Assembly: GCA_040223615.1 (NCBI GenBank)
Contig: JAVKFY010000031.1
Coordinates: forward strand, 90,403 to 154,402
From: JAVKFY01 sp040223615
Lineage (GTDB): Bacteria; Pseudomonadota; Alphaproteobacteria; GCA-2731375
Reading direction: 5' to 3'
DNA length: 64,000 bases
This document shows positions 45,466-54,458 of this stretch, piece after piece (the stretch's first letter is position 1; the number at the start of each line of letters is the position of its first letter). The translations under genes and the position numbers were made by a program. Below the pieces are notes generated by a model. It was not told the origin of the DNA and did no database searches. It saw nothing but the letters and a program-made list of their open reading frames with translations.

Positions 45466-46203
45466 ATGTTCGATCTGAGCGGCAAGGCGGCGCTGGTGAC
45501 TGGCGCGTCTGGCGGGCTGGGCGGCGCCATCGCCACCGCGCTGGCCGGTGCCGGCGCCAAGGTGGCGCTCTCCGGGACCAGGATGGAGCCGCTGCAGGCG
45601 CTGGCCGGCGAGCTGGGCGAGGGCGCCGCGGTGGTGCCGTGCGACCTGTCCGATGCCGATGCCGTCGACAAGCTGGTCGGCGAGGCCGAGGCCGCCGTCG
45701 GCCAGGTCGACATCCTTGTGAACAATGCCGGCCTGACCCGCGACAACCTGGCCATGCGGCTGAAGGACGAGGACTGGCGGACCGTGCTGTCGGTCAACCT
45801 CGAGGCCGCCTTCCGGCTCAGCCGGGCCAGCCTGCGCGGCATGATGCGCCGGCGCTGGGGCCGCATCGTCAATATCAGCTCCGTGGTCGGTGTCACCGGC
45901 AACCCGGGCCAGGCCAACTACGCTGCCGCCAAGGCCGGCATGATCGGCATGTCGAAGGCGCTGGCTGCCGAGGTGGCGACCCGTGGAATCACCGTCAACT
46001 GTGTCGCGCCGGGCATGATCCGCACGCCGATGACCGACGCTCTGACCGACCAGCAGCGCGAGCGCATCGTCGCCGCGATCCCCACCGGCCGGCTCGGCGA
46101 ACCCGGCGAGGTCTCGCCCGCGGTGCTGTTTCTGGCCAGCGACGAGGCATGTTATGTCACCGGCCAGACGCTGCACGTGAACGGCGGAATGGCCATGATC
46201 TGA
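45466..46203 (+). CDS. fabG: 3-oxoacyl-ACP reductase FabG
   Basis: 245 aa SDR enzyme that reduces 3-oxoacyl-ACP with NADPH. TGASGGLG, NNAG, the catalytic Ser (ISSVVG) and YAAAK are present, along with the typical C-terminal GQTLHVNGGMAMI. 11 bp after fabD. Confidence 0.97.
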   Translation: MFDLSGKAALVTGASGGLGGAIATALAGAGAKVALSGTRMEPLQALAGELGEGAAVVPCDLSDADAVDKLVGEAEAAVGQVDILVNNAGLTRDNLAMRLKDEDWRTVLSVNLEAAFRLSRASLRGMMRRRWGRIVNISSVVGVTGNPGQANYAAAKAGMIGMSKALAAEVATRGITVNCVAPGMIRTPMTDALTDQQRERIVAAIPTGRLGEPGEVSPAVLFLASDEACYVTGQTLHVNGGMAMI

Positions 46204-46439
46204 GCCCGGCGCGCGCACGGCTTGGCGTGCTGGCGTTGGCGCGGGAGATGTGTTACCAAGCGGCGCTTTTCGCCAAGACACCCCTTGACTGCGCGCCCGA
46301 AGGAGTGGTGAAAGTAACGGTAGAACAAAGGTTTAGCCCAAGCGACCGTGGTCGTCGCGGCGGCATCAGCGCGGATCGGCCCATCGGTGCGGACGACCGT
46401 AAAGTACACATAATGGCAGTGTAAGGACGAGGGTTGGGA

Positions 46440-46679
46440 ATGAGCGACATCGCCGAACGCGTGAAGAAGATCGTTGTCGAGCACCTTGGCGTCGAAGAGG
46501 ACAAGGTGACAGAGGGTGCCAGCTTCATCGACGACCTGGGCGCCGACAGCCTCGACACGGTCGAGCTGGTCATGGCTTTCGAGGAGGAGTTCGGGATTGA
46601 GATCCCCGACGATGCCGCCGAAACCATCCTGACCGTCAAGGACGCCATCACGTTCATCGAGGCCAACGCCCAGTCCTGA
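46440..46679 (+). CDS. acpP: Acyl carrier protein
   Basis: 79 aa. Carries growing acyl chains on phosphopantetheine at S37 (GADSLDTVELVMAFEEEF). The ATG at 46440 (MSDIAERVKKIV) is the family start; a TTG two codons upstream is less likely. The 236-bp gap from fabG suggests an additional promoter; CATAAT at 46413-46418 is a fair -10 but no good -35 is seen. Confidence 0.97.
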   Translation: MSDIAERVKKIVVEHLGVEEDKVTEGASFIDDLGADSLDTVELVMAFEEEFGIEIPDDAAETILTVKDAITFIEANAQS

Positions 46680-46741
46680 CCATGCCGGGCCGCCTCGCGT
46701 GGGCGTCGGATGACGTGTGAAGGGCTGAGCAAGGACGAACG

Positions 46742-48004
46742 ATGAGGCGTGTTGTCGTAACCGGAATGGGTCTGGTGACGCCGCTGGGCGTCGGTGTCGA
46801 GGCGGTCTGGAAGCGGCTGTTGGCCGGCGACTCCGGAGCGCGGCCGATCCAGAAATTCGACACTTCCGATTTGCCGGCGAAGATCGCCTGCGAAGTGCCG
46901 CGCGGCGGCGCCGAGCCGGACTTCAACGCCGACGACTGGGTCGACCCGAAAGAACAGCGGCGCATGGATGAGTTCATCATCTATGCGCTGGCCGCCGCCG
47001 ATCAGGCGATCGCCGATGCCGGGTGCGTGCCGACCGATACCGAATCGGCCGAGCGTACCGGTGTCATGATCGGCTCCGGCATCGGCGGCCTGCCGGGTAT
47101 CGAGGAGGCCGCGGTCACGCTGCACGAGCGCGGCCCGCGTCGAATCAGCCCGTTCTTCATACCCGGCCGGCTGATCAACCTGGCCTCCGGCTACACCTCG
47201 ATCCGTTATGGCCTGAAGGGGCCGAACCATTCGGTCGTCACCGCCTGCTCGACCGGCGCGCACGCCATCGGCGATGCCAGCCGGCTGATCCAGTGGGGCG
47301 ATGCCGACGTGATGGTCGCCGGCGGCGCGGAAGCCGCGGTCTCGCGCCTCGGCATCGCCGGCTTCGCCGCCTGCAAGGCGCTGTCGACGCATTACAACGA
47401 CGATCCGACCAAGGCCTCGCGCCCATGGGACGAGGGCCGCGACGGCTTCGTCATGGGCGAGGGCGCCGGCGTCGTGGTGCTGGAGGAATACGAGCGCGCC
47501 AAGGCGCGCGGCGCCACCATCTATGCCGAGATCAAAGGCTACGGCATGTCCGGCGACGCGCACCACATCACCGCGCCGGCCTCCGATGGCGACGGCGCCT
47601 TCCGCTCGATGCGCGCGGCGCTGAAGTCGTCCGGCATGGCCCCGTCGAACATCGACTACATCAACGCACACGGCACCTCGACGCCGCTTGGCGACGAGAT
47701 CGAGGTCGGTGCCATGAAGCGGCTGTTCGGCGATGCCATGGACGACCTGTCGGTGTCGTCGACCAAGTCGTCGATCGGCCACTTGCTGGGCGCGGCCGGT
47801 TCGGTCGAGGCGATCTTCTCGATCCTGGCGATGCGCGACCAGATCGCACCGCCGACGCTGAACCTGGAAAACCCTTCCGACGGCTGCGGCGACGTCGATC
47901 TGGTGCCGCTGGCAGCCAAGAAGCGCACCATCAACGCCTGCCTGTCGAACTCCTTCGGCTTTGGCGGCACCAACGCCAGCCTGGTGTTGTCGCAAGTCGA
48001 CTAG
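46742..48004 (+). CDS. fabF: 3-oxoacyl-ACP synthase II FabF
   Basis: 420 aa elongating condensing enzyme. Active-site Cys169 (VTACSTGAHAIG) and the two catalytic His (INAHGTSTPLGD and SIGHLLGAAG) are present. 62 bp after acpP. Confidence 0.97.
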   Translation: MRRVVVTGMGLVTPLGVGVEAVWKRLLAGDSGARPIQKFDTSDLPAKIACEVPRGGAEPDFNADDWVDPKEQRRMDEFIIYALAAADQAIADAGCVPTDTESAERTGVMIGSGIGGLPGIEEAAVTLHERGPRRISPFFIPGRLINLASGYTSIRYGLKGPNHSVVTACSTGAHAIGDASRLIQWGDADVMVAGGAEAAVSRLGIAGFAACKALSTHYNDDPTKASRPWDEGRDGFVMGEGAGVVVLEEYERAKARGATIYAEIKGYGMSGDAHHITAPASDGDGAFRSMRAALKSSGMAPSNIDYINAHGTSTPLGDEIEVGAMKRLFGDAMDDLSVSSTKSSIGHLLGAAGSVEAIFSILAMRDQIAPPTLNLENPSDGCGDVDLVPLAAKKRTINACLSNSFGFGGTNASLVLSQVD

Positions 48005-48009
48005 GTCCG

Positions 48010-48987
48010 GTGGTTCGCCGCCTGCTCCAATGGTCCCTGGGCGGCGCGTTCGCGGTCGCCCTGATCGTCGCCGGCGCGGTGTTGTGGGCCAGCACGCTCT
48101 ATCGCGACCCCGGACCTTCCGCAGCCGAGACCGTCGTCGTGTTGCCGGCCGGCAGCGGTGTCGGCCGCATCGCCACGCTGCTCGACGATGCCGGCGTGAT
48201 CGACCAGCCCTGGCTGTTCGCGGCCGCCGTGAAGCTGCGCGACAAGACGGCGCGGCTGCAGGCCGGCGAATATGCGTTCCCCGCCGGGGTCTCGATCGCC
48301 GGCGTGATCGACATGCTGGTGCGCGGCCAGGCCGTGGTGCACCGGCTGACCGTCCCGGAGGGACTGACGGTGGCGCAGGTGCTGGCGCTGGTCGCCGGCG
48401 CCGGGGCGCTGGACGGCGAGGTCGGCCCCCCGCCGCCAGAGGGCAGCCTGCTGCCCGACACCTATCACTTCAGCCGCGGCGACAGCCGCGCCGGCCTGGT
48501 GCAGCGCATGCGCCAGGCGATGGACCAGGCCTTGGCCACGCTATGGCCGGCGCGCGATCTCGCGCTGCCGCTGGCGTCGCCGGCCGAGGCGGTGATCTTG
48601 GCGTCCATCGTGGAGAAGGAGACGGCGGTGGCGGCGGAGCGCGCGCTGATCGCCGGGGTGTTCTACAACCGGCTGCGGCGCGGCATGCGCCTGCAGTCCG
48701 ACCCGACGGTGGTGTTCGCGCTGAGCCAGGGCAGCGGCGAGCTCAACCGGCCGCTGACCCGCGCCGACCTGAAGGTCGCCGACCCCTACAACACCTACAC
48801 CAGCGATGGGCTGCCGCCCGGCCCGATCGCCAATCCCGGCAGGGCGGCGCTGGAAGCGGTGCTGCATCCGCAGGCCAGCAAGAACCTCTACTTCGTCGCC
48901 GACGGCACCGGCGGCCACGCCTTCGCCGCGACGCTGTCGGAGCACAATCGCAACGTCGCCAAGTGGCGCAAGATCAACCGCCGATAG
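48010..48987 (+). CDS. mltG: Endolytic transglycosylase MltG
   Basis: 325 aa. MltG cuts nascent glycan strands and helps set their length. A membrane helix (SLGGAFAVALIVAGAVLWAS) is followed by a LysM-like part and the YceG domain with ILASIVEKET, which holds the catalytic Glu. FYNRLRRGMRLQSDPTVVFAL and YNTYTSDGLPPGPIANPG are also present. GTG start at 48010, 5 bp after fabF; in-frame sequence further upstream lies inside fabF and is not coding. Confidence 0.93.
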   Translation: MVRRLLQWSLGGAFAVALIVAGAVLWASTLYRDPGPSAAETVVVLPAGSGVGRIATLLDDAGVIDQPWLFAAAVKLRDKTARLQAGEYAFPAGVSIAGVIDMLVRGQAVVHRLTVPEGLTVAQVLALVAGAGALDGEVGPPPPEGSLLPDTYHFSRGDSRAGLVQRMRQAMDQALATLWPARDLALPLASPAEAVILASIVEKETAVAAERALIAGVFYNRLRRGMRLQSDPTVVFALSQGSGELNRPLTRADLKVADPYNTYTSDGLPPGPIANPGRAALEAVLHPQASKNLYFVADGTGGHAFAATLSEHNRNVAKWRKINRR

Positions 48988-49049
48988 GACGCTCGCGCCG
49001 CATCTCCCTATAATGCAGCGAGTCATGCTGATCCTGGGGGCCTGGACCG

Positions 49050-49937
49050 ATGAGCTTGCAATCGATGACCGGGTTCGCTCGCCGCAGCGGCGAGCACGAC
49101 GGCAGCACCTGGACCTGGGAGGTGCGTAGCGTCAACGGCCGCGGCCTTGATGTGCGCTGCCGCCTGAACGGCTTCGAGGCGCTGGAGGCGGTCGCCCGCC
49201 AGACCGTCGGCAAGCGCTTCAAGCGCGGCAGCATGAGCCTGAACCTGCAGGTCGTGCGTGCCGCCGGCATGAGCCAGGTCCGCGTCAACGAAGAGGTCCT
49301 GCAGGCGGTCCTGGCCCAGCTCGAACGCCTGCGCGAACTGGACGTGGAGGCGACGTCGGCGACGCTGGACGGCATTCTCGGCCTGAAGGGCGTGCTGGAG
49401 CAGGTCGACGAGCCGGAGAGCGAGGACGAGAAGGTGGCGCGCGAGGCTGCGTTGCTGAAGGGCCTGGAGGCGGCGCTTGGCGATCTCGCCGGTCATCGCG
49501 CGCACGAGGGCGGCCAGATCGCCGCCATCGTCGCCGACCAGCTTGCCGAGATCGAGCGGCTCACCCAGGAGGCACAGGAACTGGCGGCGGTACGCCCGGA
49601 GCGCATCGCCGAACGCTTCCGTGCCCAGCTCGACGAACTGCTGGGCGGCAACTCGCCCATCGCCGAGGAGCGGTTGGCGCAGGAGATCGCGCTACTGGCG
49701 ATCAAGGCCGACGTGCGCGAGGAATTGGACCGGCTGGTTGCGCACATCGCCACCGCGCGTGAATTGCTGGCCAAGGACGGCGCGGTCGGCCGCCAGCTCG
49801 ACTTCCTGGCGCAGGAGTTCAACCGCGAGGCCAACACGCTGTGCTCCAAGTCGTCCGACACCACGCTGACCCGCGTCGGCCTGGCGCTGAAATCCACCAT
49901 CGACCAGTTCCGCGAGCAGGTGCAGAACGTTGAATGA
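49050..49937 (+). CDS. yicC: YicC-family endoribonuclease
   Basis: 295 aa. YicC proteins are RNA-processing enzymes. The start MSLQSMTGFARRSG, the SVNGRGLDVRCRL block and the C-terminal GRQLDFLAQEFNREANTLCSKSSDTTLTRVGLALK segment are diagnostic. Overlaps gmk by 8 bp. Confidence 0.93.
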   Translation: MSLQSMTGFARRSGEHDGSTWTWEVRSVNGRGLDVRCRLNGFEALEAVARQTVGKRFKRGSMSLNLQVVRAAGMSQVRVNEEVLQAVLAQLERLRELDVEATSATLDGILGLKGVLEQVDEPESEDEKVAREAALLKGLEAALGDLAGHRAHEGGQIAAIVADQLAEIERLTQEAQELAAVRPERIAERFRAQLDELLGGNSPIAEERLAQEIALLAIKADVREELDRLVAHIATARELLAKDGAVGRQLDFLAQEFNREANTLCSKSSDTTLTRVGLALKSTIDQFREQVQNVE

Positions 49938-50571
49938 CGCCAGTTCGATCCAGCGCCGTGGCCTGATGCTGGTCTTGTCGTCGCCGTCCGGCGCCGGCAA
50001 GACCACGATCAGCCGCGAGTTGCTGAAGGTCGAGCCGGAACTGACCATGTCGGTCTCCGCCACCACCCGGCCGCCGCGCCCGGCCGAGCGCGAAGGCGTC
50101 GACTACTACTTCATTTCGCCGGAAGACTTCGGCCTGATGGTCAACCGCCAGGAACTGCTCGAACACGCCAAGGTCTTCGGCAACCACTACGGCACGCCGC
50201 GCGCGCCGGTCGAGGCGGCGATCAGTGCCGGCCGCGACGTGCTGTTCGATATCGACTGGCAGGGTACGCAGCAACTGCGCGGCGCCGCGCGCGACGACTT
50301 GGTCTCGATCTTCATCCTGCCGCCCTCGAAGCGCGAGCTGGAACAGCGCCTGCGCAGCCGGGCGCAGGACTCCGAGGAAGTGGTTGCCGGCCGCATGGCC
50401 AAGGCCAACGACGAGATGACCCACTACGACGAGTACGACTACATCGTGGTCAACCGCGAGGTCGACGACAGCCTGGCCAAGGTCCGCGCCATCCTCACCG
50501 CCGAGCGCCAGAAGCGCGAACGCCAGGTCGGCATTTACGAGTTCGTCCGGCGGTTGCAGGAGGGGCTCTAG
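49930..50571 (+). CDS. gmk: Guanylate kinase
   Basis: 213 aa. It phosphorylates GMP to GDP. P-loop SSPSGAGKTT, then SVSATTRPPRPAEREGVDYYF and the DIDWQGTQQL block. The likely TTG start overlaps the yicC stop; an internal ATG at residue 13 would cut into the domain. Confidence 0.96.
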   Translation: MNDASSIQRRGLMLVLSSPSGAGKTTISRELLKVEPELTMSVSATTRPPRPAEREGVDYYFISPEDFGLMVNRQELLEHAKVFGNHYGTPRAPVEAAISAGRDVLFDIDWQGTQQLRGAARDDLVSIFILPPSKRELEQRLRSRAQDSEEVVAGRMAKANDEMTHYDEYDYIVVNREVDDSLAKVRAILTAERQKRERQVGIYEFVRRLQEGL

Positions 50572-51018
50572 ATGACCGTCGCCTTCGAACGCGCGCACTC
50601 AACCGTCATCGGGGCCACGCCGGCGCAGGTGCTGGACTACGTGTCGAACCCGAACTCGTGGCCGGAGTGGATAGCGGCCTCGCACGAGATAACCGCCGAC
50701 GACCGGCCCTTGGTTACCGGCGACACGTTCCACGAGCGCTGGGAAATCCGCTCCGGCGAGGTCGAGCTGAACTGGTCGGTCACCGACCATGCGCCCGGCC
50801 GCCACTGGATTGCCGAGGCCGACACCGCGTTCATCGGCAAGATCGTCTGCCGCTACGACGTCGAGCCGGTTGACGGCGGCACCAAATACACCCGAACGAT
50901 CCGCAACCCGGCCCGCGCCAAGCCGCCGACCGACGAGCAGGTCCGCCGCATGGACGAGGAAGCCGAGACCTGCCTCGCCAACATCAAGCGCAACGTCGAG
51001 GCGCGGGCCGGGCGTTAG
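50572..51018 (+). CDS. SRPBCC-fold protein
   Basis: 148 aa of the START/polyketide-cyclase fold: HSTVIGATPAQVLDYVSNPNSWPEWIAASHEI at the N-terminus and a long C-terminal helix (DEQVRRMDEEAETCLANIKRNVEA). This fold binds hydrophobic ligands; the ligand is unknown. It begins at the base after the gmk stop, so it is cotranscribed. Confidence 0.85.
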   Translation: MTVAFERAHSTVIGATPAQVLDYVSNPNSWPEWIAASHEITADDRPLVTGDTFHERWEIRSGEVELNWSVTDHAPGRHWIAEADTAFIGKIVCRYDVEPVDGGTKYTRTIRNPARAKPPTDEQVRRMDEEAETCLANIKRNVEARAGR

Positions 51019-51048
51019 GGCCGTGCCGGCAACGCGCGCTTCATCGAC

Positions 51049-51161
51049 ATCCACCTCACCCCGACCCTCTCCCCCCAAATGGGCGGAGAGGGAGCAACAA
51101 CGTCATTACCATTTCGTCCCTCTCCGCCCTGGGGCGGAGAGGACAGGTGAGGTGGGGAAGG
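51049..51161. repeat. Inverted interspersed repeat between SRPBCC gene and rsmA
   Basis: CACCTCACC at the left faces GGTGAGGTG at the right. Inside are CCCTCTCC and GGAGAGGG arms and a CTCCGCC-CTGG-GGCGGAG hairpin. It lies between two convergent genes and may also serve as a bidirectional terminator. Confidence 0.75.
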
Positions 51162-51175
51162 CGGGTATGCGGAAC

Positions 51176-51997
51176 TCAGCCATCCAACGCTTGCGCGAGC
51201 GCGCAGAAACCTTCCACGCTCACCGTCTCCGCGCGTGCCTCCGGCGCGATGCCGGCGGCTTCCAGCAGCACCAAGGGATCGACGCCCAGGTTTTTCAAGC
51301 TCCCGCGCAGCATCTTGCGGCGTTGGCCGAAGGCGGCGGCCGTGACCCGCTCAAGGGTCTCGCGCCGCGCCGGGGCCAGCGGCGCCGGGCGTGGCACCAG
51401 CCGCACCAGGGTCGAGGTCACCTTCGGCGCCGGGGTGAAGGCGCGCGGCGGGATGTCGAACAGGGCGGTCGTCTCGTAGAGCCACTGGATCAGCACGGAG
51501 AGCCGGCCGTAGGCGCCGTTGCCCGGCGCGGCGGCGAGACGCTGCGCCACCTCCTTCTGGAACATCAGCGTCAGCGAGCGGAACCGATGCGGCGCCTGGC
51601 TCCACTTCAGCAGCAGCGCGGTGGCGACGTTGTAGGGCAGGTTGGCGACGATCGCCGCCGGCCCGTCTACGAGGTCGCCCGCGTCGAACTCCAGCGCGTC
51701 GCCGGCGACCAGCCGCAGCCGTCCGGGATAAGCCTCGGCGAGGTCCGCCAGCGCGGCCAGGCAACGCTCGTCTCGCTCGATCGCGACAACCGCTTTCGCA
51801 TCGCTCGCCAGCAAAGCCCGGGTCAGCCCACCGGGGCCCGGCCCGATCTCCAGTACGGTCAGTTCTTCGAGGTCGCCGGCGGCGCGGGCGATCTTGGCGG
51901 TCAGGTTGCCGTCGAGCAGGAAGTTCTGGCCCAGCGACTTGCGGGCGGCGAGGCCGTGCGCGGCGATGACCTCGCGCAACGGCGGCAGTTGTCGCAT
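51176..51997 (-). CDS. rsmA: 16S rRNA dimethyladenosine methyltransferase RsmA (KsgA)
   Basis: 273 aa. It dimethylates two adenines near the 3' end of 16S rRNA. LGQNFLLD, the SAM motif EIGPGPGGLT and the catalytic NLPYNVAT are present. ATG at 51997 shares one base with the pdxA stop. Last gene of the lptF-lptG-lptD-surA-pdxA-rsmA series. Confidence 0.97.
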   Translation of the reverse strand: MRQLPPLREVIAAHGLAARKSLGQNFLLDGNLTAKIARAAGDLEELTVLEIGPGPGGLTRALLASDAKAVVAIERDERCLAALADLAEAYPGRLRLVAGDALEFDAGDLVDGPAAIVANLPYNVATALLLKWSQAPHRFRSLTLMFQKEVAQRLAAAPGNGAYGRLSVLIQWLYETTALFDIPPRAFTPAPKVTSTLVRLVPRPAPLAPARRETLERVTAAAFGQRRKMLRGSLKNLGVDPLVLLEAAGIAPEARAETVSVEGFCALAQALDG

Positions 51998-53022
51998 CAC
52001 GCTTCCGGCAGCACCGAGCGGCGGCGGGCGATCATCGCCGCGGTCCAGATCGCGGCGACCATCGACGACCATTGCGAGGCGCCCTGTCCGGCCAGGGCGA
52101 GCGCGGTGCCGTGGTCCGGCGAGGTGCGCACGATCGGCAGCCCCAGCGTGGTGTTCACGCCATGCTCGAAGTCGATGGTCTTCAGCGGGATCAGCGCCTG
52201 GTCGTGATACATGCAGATGGCGCAGTCGTAGTCTTTGCGCGCCTCGGCGGTGAACAGCGTGTCCGGCGATACCGGTCCGGCGACCGGGATGCCTTGCTTC
52301 GCCAGTTCCTCCAGCGCCGGGCTGATGACGTCGAGCTCCTCGCGCCCCAGCAGGCCGCCTTCGCCGGCGTGCGGGTTCAGCCCGGCGACGGCGAGGCGCG
52401 GCTCCTCGATGGAGTAGTCGCGCCGCAGCGCCAGGTCGGCGGTGCGGATGGTGTCGACGATGCGCTTCTTGGTCAGTTTGCGCAGCGCCTCCTTCAGCGG
52501 CAGGTGCACGGTGACCGGGATCGAGTGGAATCCGGGGCAGGAGACCATCATCACCGCCTTGCCCTGGGCGCCGCACAGCTCGGCGATGAAGTCGGTGTGG
52601 CCGGGATGCTTGAAGCCGGCGCGCAGCAGCACCGCCTTGTGGATCGGCGGGGTGACCATGCCGGCGACGTCGCCGGCAAGCGCGAACTTCACCGCCTGTT
52701 CGATCGACTCGATCACCAGCGGCGCGTTTTCCGGGTCCGGCTTGCCGTGCACCACCGGCGCGTTCATCGAGACCGGCAGCACGGGAATCGTGTCGTCGAA
52801 CCGGCTCAGCGCCCGGGCCGGCGAATCGATCTCGCTGATCTTGGCGTCGATATCGAGCAGCCGCGCGGTTTCGGCGACGCGCGCCGGGTCGTTCATCAGG
52901 AAAAATGCCGGCAGGTCGAGACGCTGACGCCGCTTCCACGCCTTCAGCGTCACCTCCAGGCCGATGCCGGCCGGTTCCCCCATGGTGATCGCCAACGGGG
53001 GCAGTTCGACGGTTCTCATCAT
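51997..53022 (-). CDS. pdxA: 4-hydroxythreonine-4-phosphate dehydrogenase PdxA
   Basis: 341 aa. A pyridoxal phosphate biosynthesis enzyme. GEPAGIGLEVTLKAW at the start; metal-binding His in KHPGHTDFIAELCG and CMYHDQALIPLK. The ATG at 53022 overlaps the surA stop by one base; longer readings run into surA. Confidence 0.95.
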   Translation of the reverse strand: MMRTVELPPLAITMGEPAGIGLEVTLKAWKRRQRLDLPAFFLMNDPARVAETARLLDIDAKISEIDSPARALSRFDDTIPVLPVSMNAPVVHGKPDPENAPLVIESIEQAVKFALAGDVAGMVTPPIHKAVLLRAGFKHPGHTDFIAELCGAQGKAVMMVSCPGFHSIPVTVHLPLKEALRKLTKKRIVDTIRTADLALRRDYSIEEPRLAVAGLNPHAGEGGLLGREELDVISPALEELAKQGIPVAGPVSPDTLFTAEARKDYDCAICMYHDQALIPLKTIDFEHGVNTTLGLPIVRTSPDHGTALALAGQGASQWSSMVAAIWTAAMIARRRSVLPEA

Positions 53023-54320
53023 CAGCGCAGTTCCACAACCGCGGCGCGACGCAGGTCGCGCAAGTAACGATGGGCAAGCAGTGTCGCACGCTGGCGATGC
53101 ATTTGCTCGGCGACTTTTTCTCGGCTCGGCGCCTCGACCTCCGGCGCCTCCTTGTCGCACACGGCGAGCAGTATGACGTTGCCGCCGATTTCCAGCGGCT
53201 GGGAAAGCTGGCCGGCCTCCAGGTCGGCGACGGCGGCGCGGATCGCTTCGGGCATCTCGCCGAGTTTGATCTGGCCCAGATCGACGACCTGCGCGGTCTC
53301 GGCCAGGCGCTTGGCCGCCGCATCGAGGGCATCGCAGCCCTGGGTGTCGGCGGCAATCGCCGCACCGGTGCGCAGCATCGCCTGCTTGACCTCGGGCTCG
53401 ACGGGCGCCTTGGCCAGGAGCTGCTTCAGGGCCAGCGTCACCTGCATCGGGTCGGTGCGTCCGGGCTTGCGCCGATCGACCAGGCCCAGGATGTAGAAGC
53501 CGCCGGTCGAGCGGACCGGGTCGGTGATGTCACCGGGCTGCAGGCCGTCAAGGGCCCGGTCGAGCCGGTCAGCAAGCTGGCCGGCCTGGACCCAGCCGAT
53601 GTCGCCGCCGCCGCTGGCGGTCGCGCCGCGGCTGAACTGGCGGGCCATGGCACCGAAGTCGGCGCCGCCGCGCAATTGTTGCACCAGCCGGGCGGCGGTC
53701 GCTTCGACTTCCGGCTCCTCGTTCGGCGAGTCGACGGGCAGGAAAATCTCCGCCACCCGCGCGAGTTCGGCATCGGCATTGCCCTTCAGGCGCGCCAGCG
53801 TCTCGTCGATCTCATCGTCGCCGATGGTGACCGTCGGCGCGATCCGTCGGCCGATCAGCCGCGTCCAGGCGATTTCGGTCGAAACCTGCCGCTCCAGGGT
53901 CTGTTTGGCGATGCCGTTGGATTCCAGGAACTGGGTCAGGCCACCGGCCGGCATTCGGTTCTGCTGCTCCAGCGACCGGAAGGCGCGTTCCACTTCCTGG
54001 TCCGAGACCTTGATGCCGGTGCGCTGCGCCTCCTGCAACTGCAGCGTCTCGTCGATCAGGTTGCGCAGAACCTGGCCGCGGATGCGGCGGCGGGTCTCCG
54101 GGGTGTCGCGCAACCGGCTGGAGACGATTGCCAGGCTGATGCGCTGCTCCACGTCGAAGCCTGAAATCACCTGGTCGTTGACGATCGCCGCGATCGACTG
54201 CACCTGCTGTGCCGGGGCCGGCTGTGGCAGCAACCACAGGCAGCCGAGCAGCAGTGCCAGGGGCGCCGCCCGGCGCCATCTCGTCCATGTGCTCGGCGAT
54301 GGCCTATCGCAGATGGTCAA
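53022..54320 (-). CDS. surA: Periplasmic chaperone SurA
   Basis: 432 aa. SurA escorts outer-membrane proteins, LptD among them. A signal peptide (APLALLLGCLWLLPQPAPAQ), the SurA N-domain (IAAIVNDQVISGFDVEQRI ... LRNLIDETLQLQEAQRTGIKVSDQEV) and one clear parvulin-type PPIase domain (about 220-310) are visible. It is downstream of lptD with a 138-bp gap that shows no gene. Confidence 0.92.
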   Translation of the reverse strand: MTICDRPSPSTWTRWRRAAPLALLLGCLWLLPQPAPAQQVQSIAAIVNDQVISGFDVEQRISLAIVSSRLRDTPETRRRIRGQVLRNLIDETLQLQEAQRTGIKVSDQEVERAFRSLEQQNRMPAGGLTQFLESNGIAKQTLERQVSTEIAWTRLIGRRIAPTVTIGDDEIDETLARLKGNADAELARVAEIFLPVDSPNEEPEVEATAARLVQQLRGGADFGAMARQFSRGATASGGGDIGWVQAGQLADRLDRALDGLQPGDITDPVRSTGGFYILGLVDRRKPGRTDPMQVTLALKQLLAKAPVEPEVKQAMLRTGAAIAADTQGCDALDAAAKRLAETAQVVDLGQIKLGEMPEAIRAAVADLEAGQLSQPLEIGGNVILLAVCDKEAPEVEAPSREKVAEQMHRQRATLLAHRYLRDLRRAAVVELR

Positions 54321-54458
54321 CTCGCTCCCGTCCCGCGGCGGCTGGTCTCGCCGCGACGCTTGTCCCCGCGGCCCCTGAGGCCGCGATCATTGTCACATCG
54401 ACGCCACGATAGCCCGCCGGCGCCGCGCTGTGAAACGCCGCCGACACGGCACCTCAAC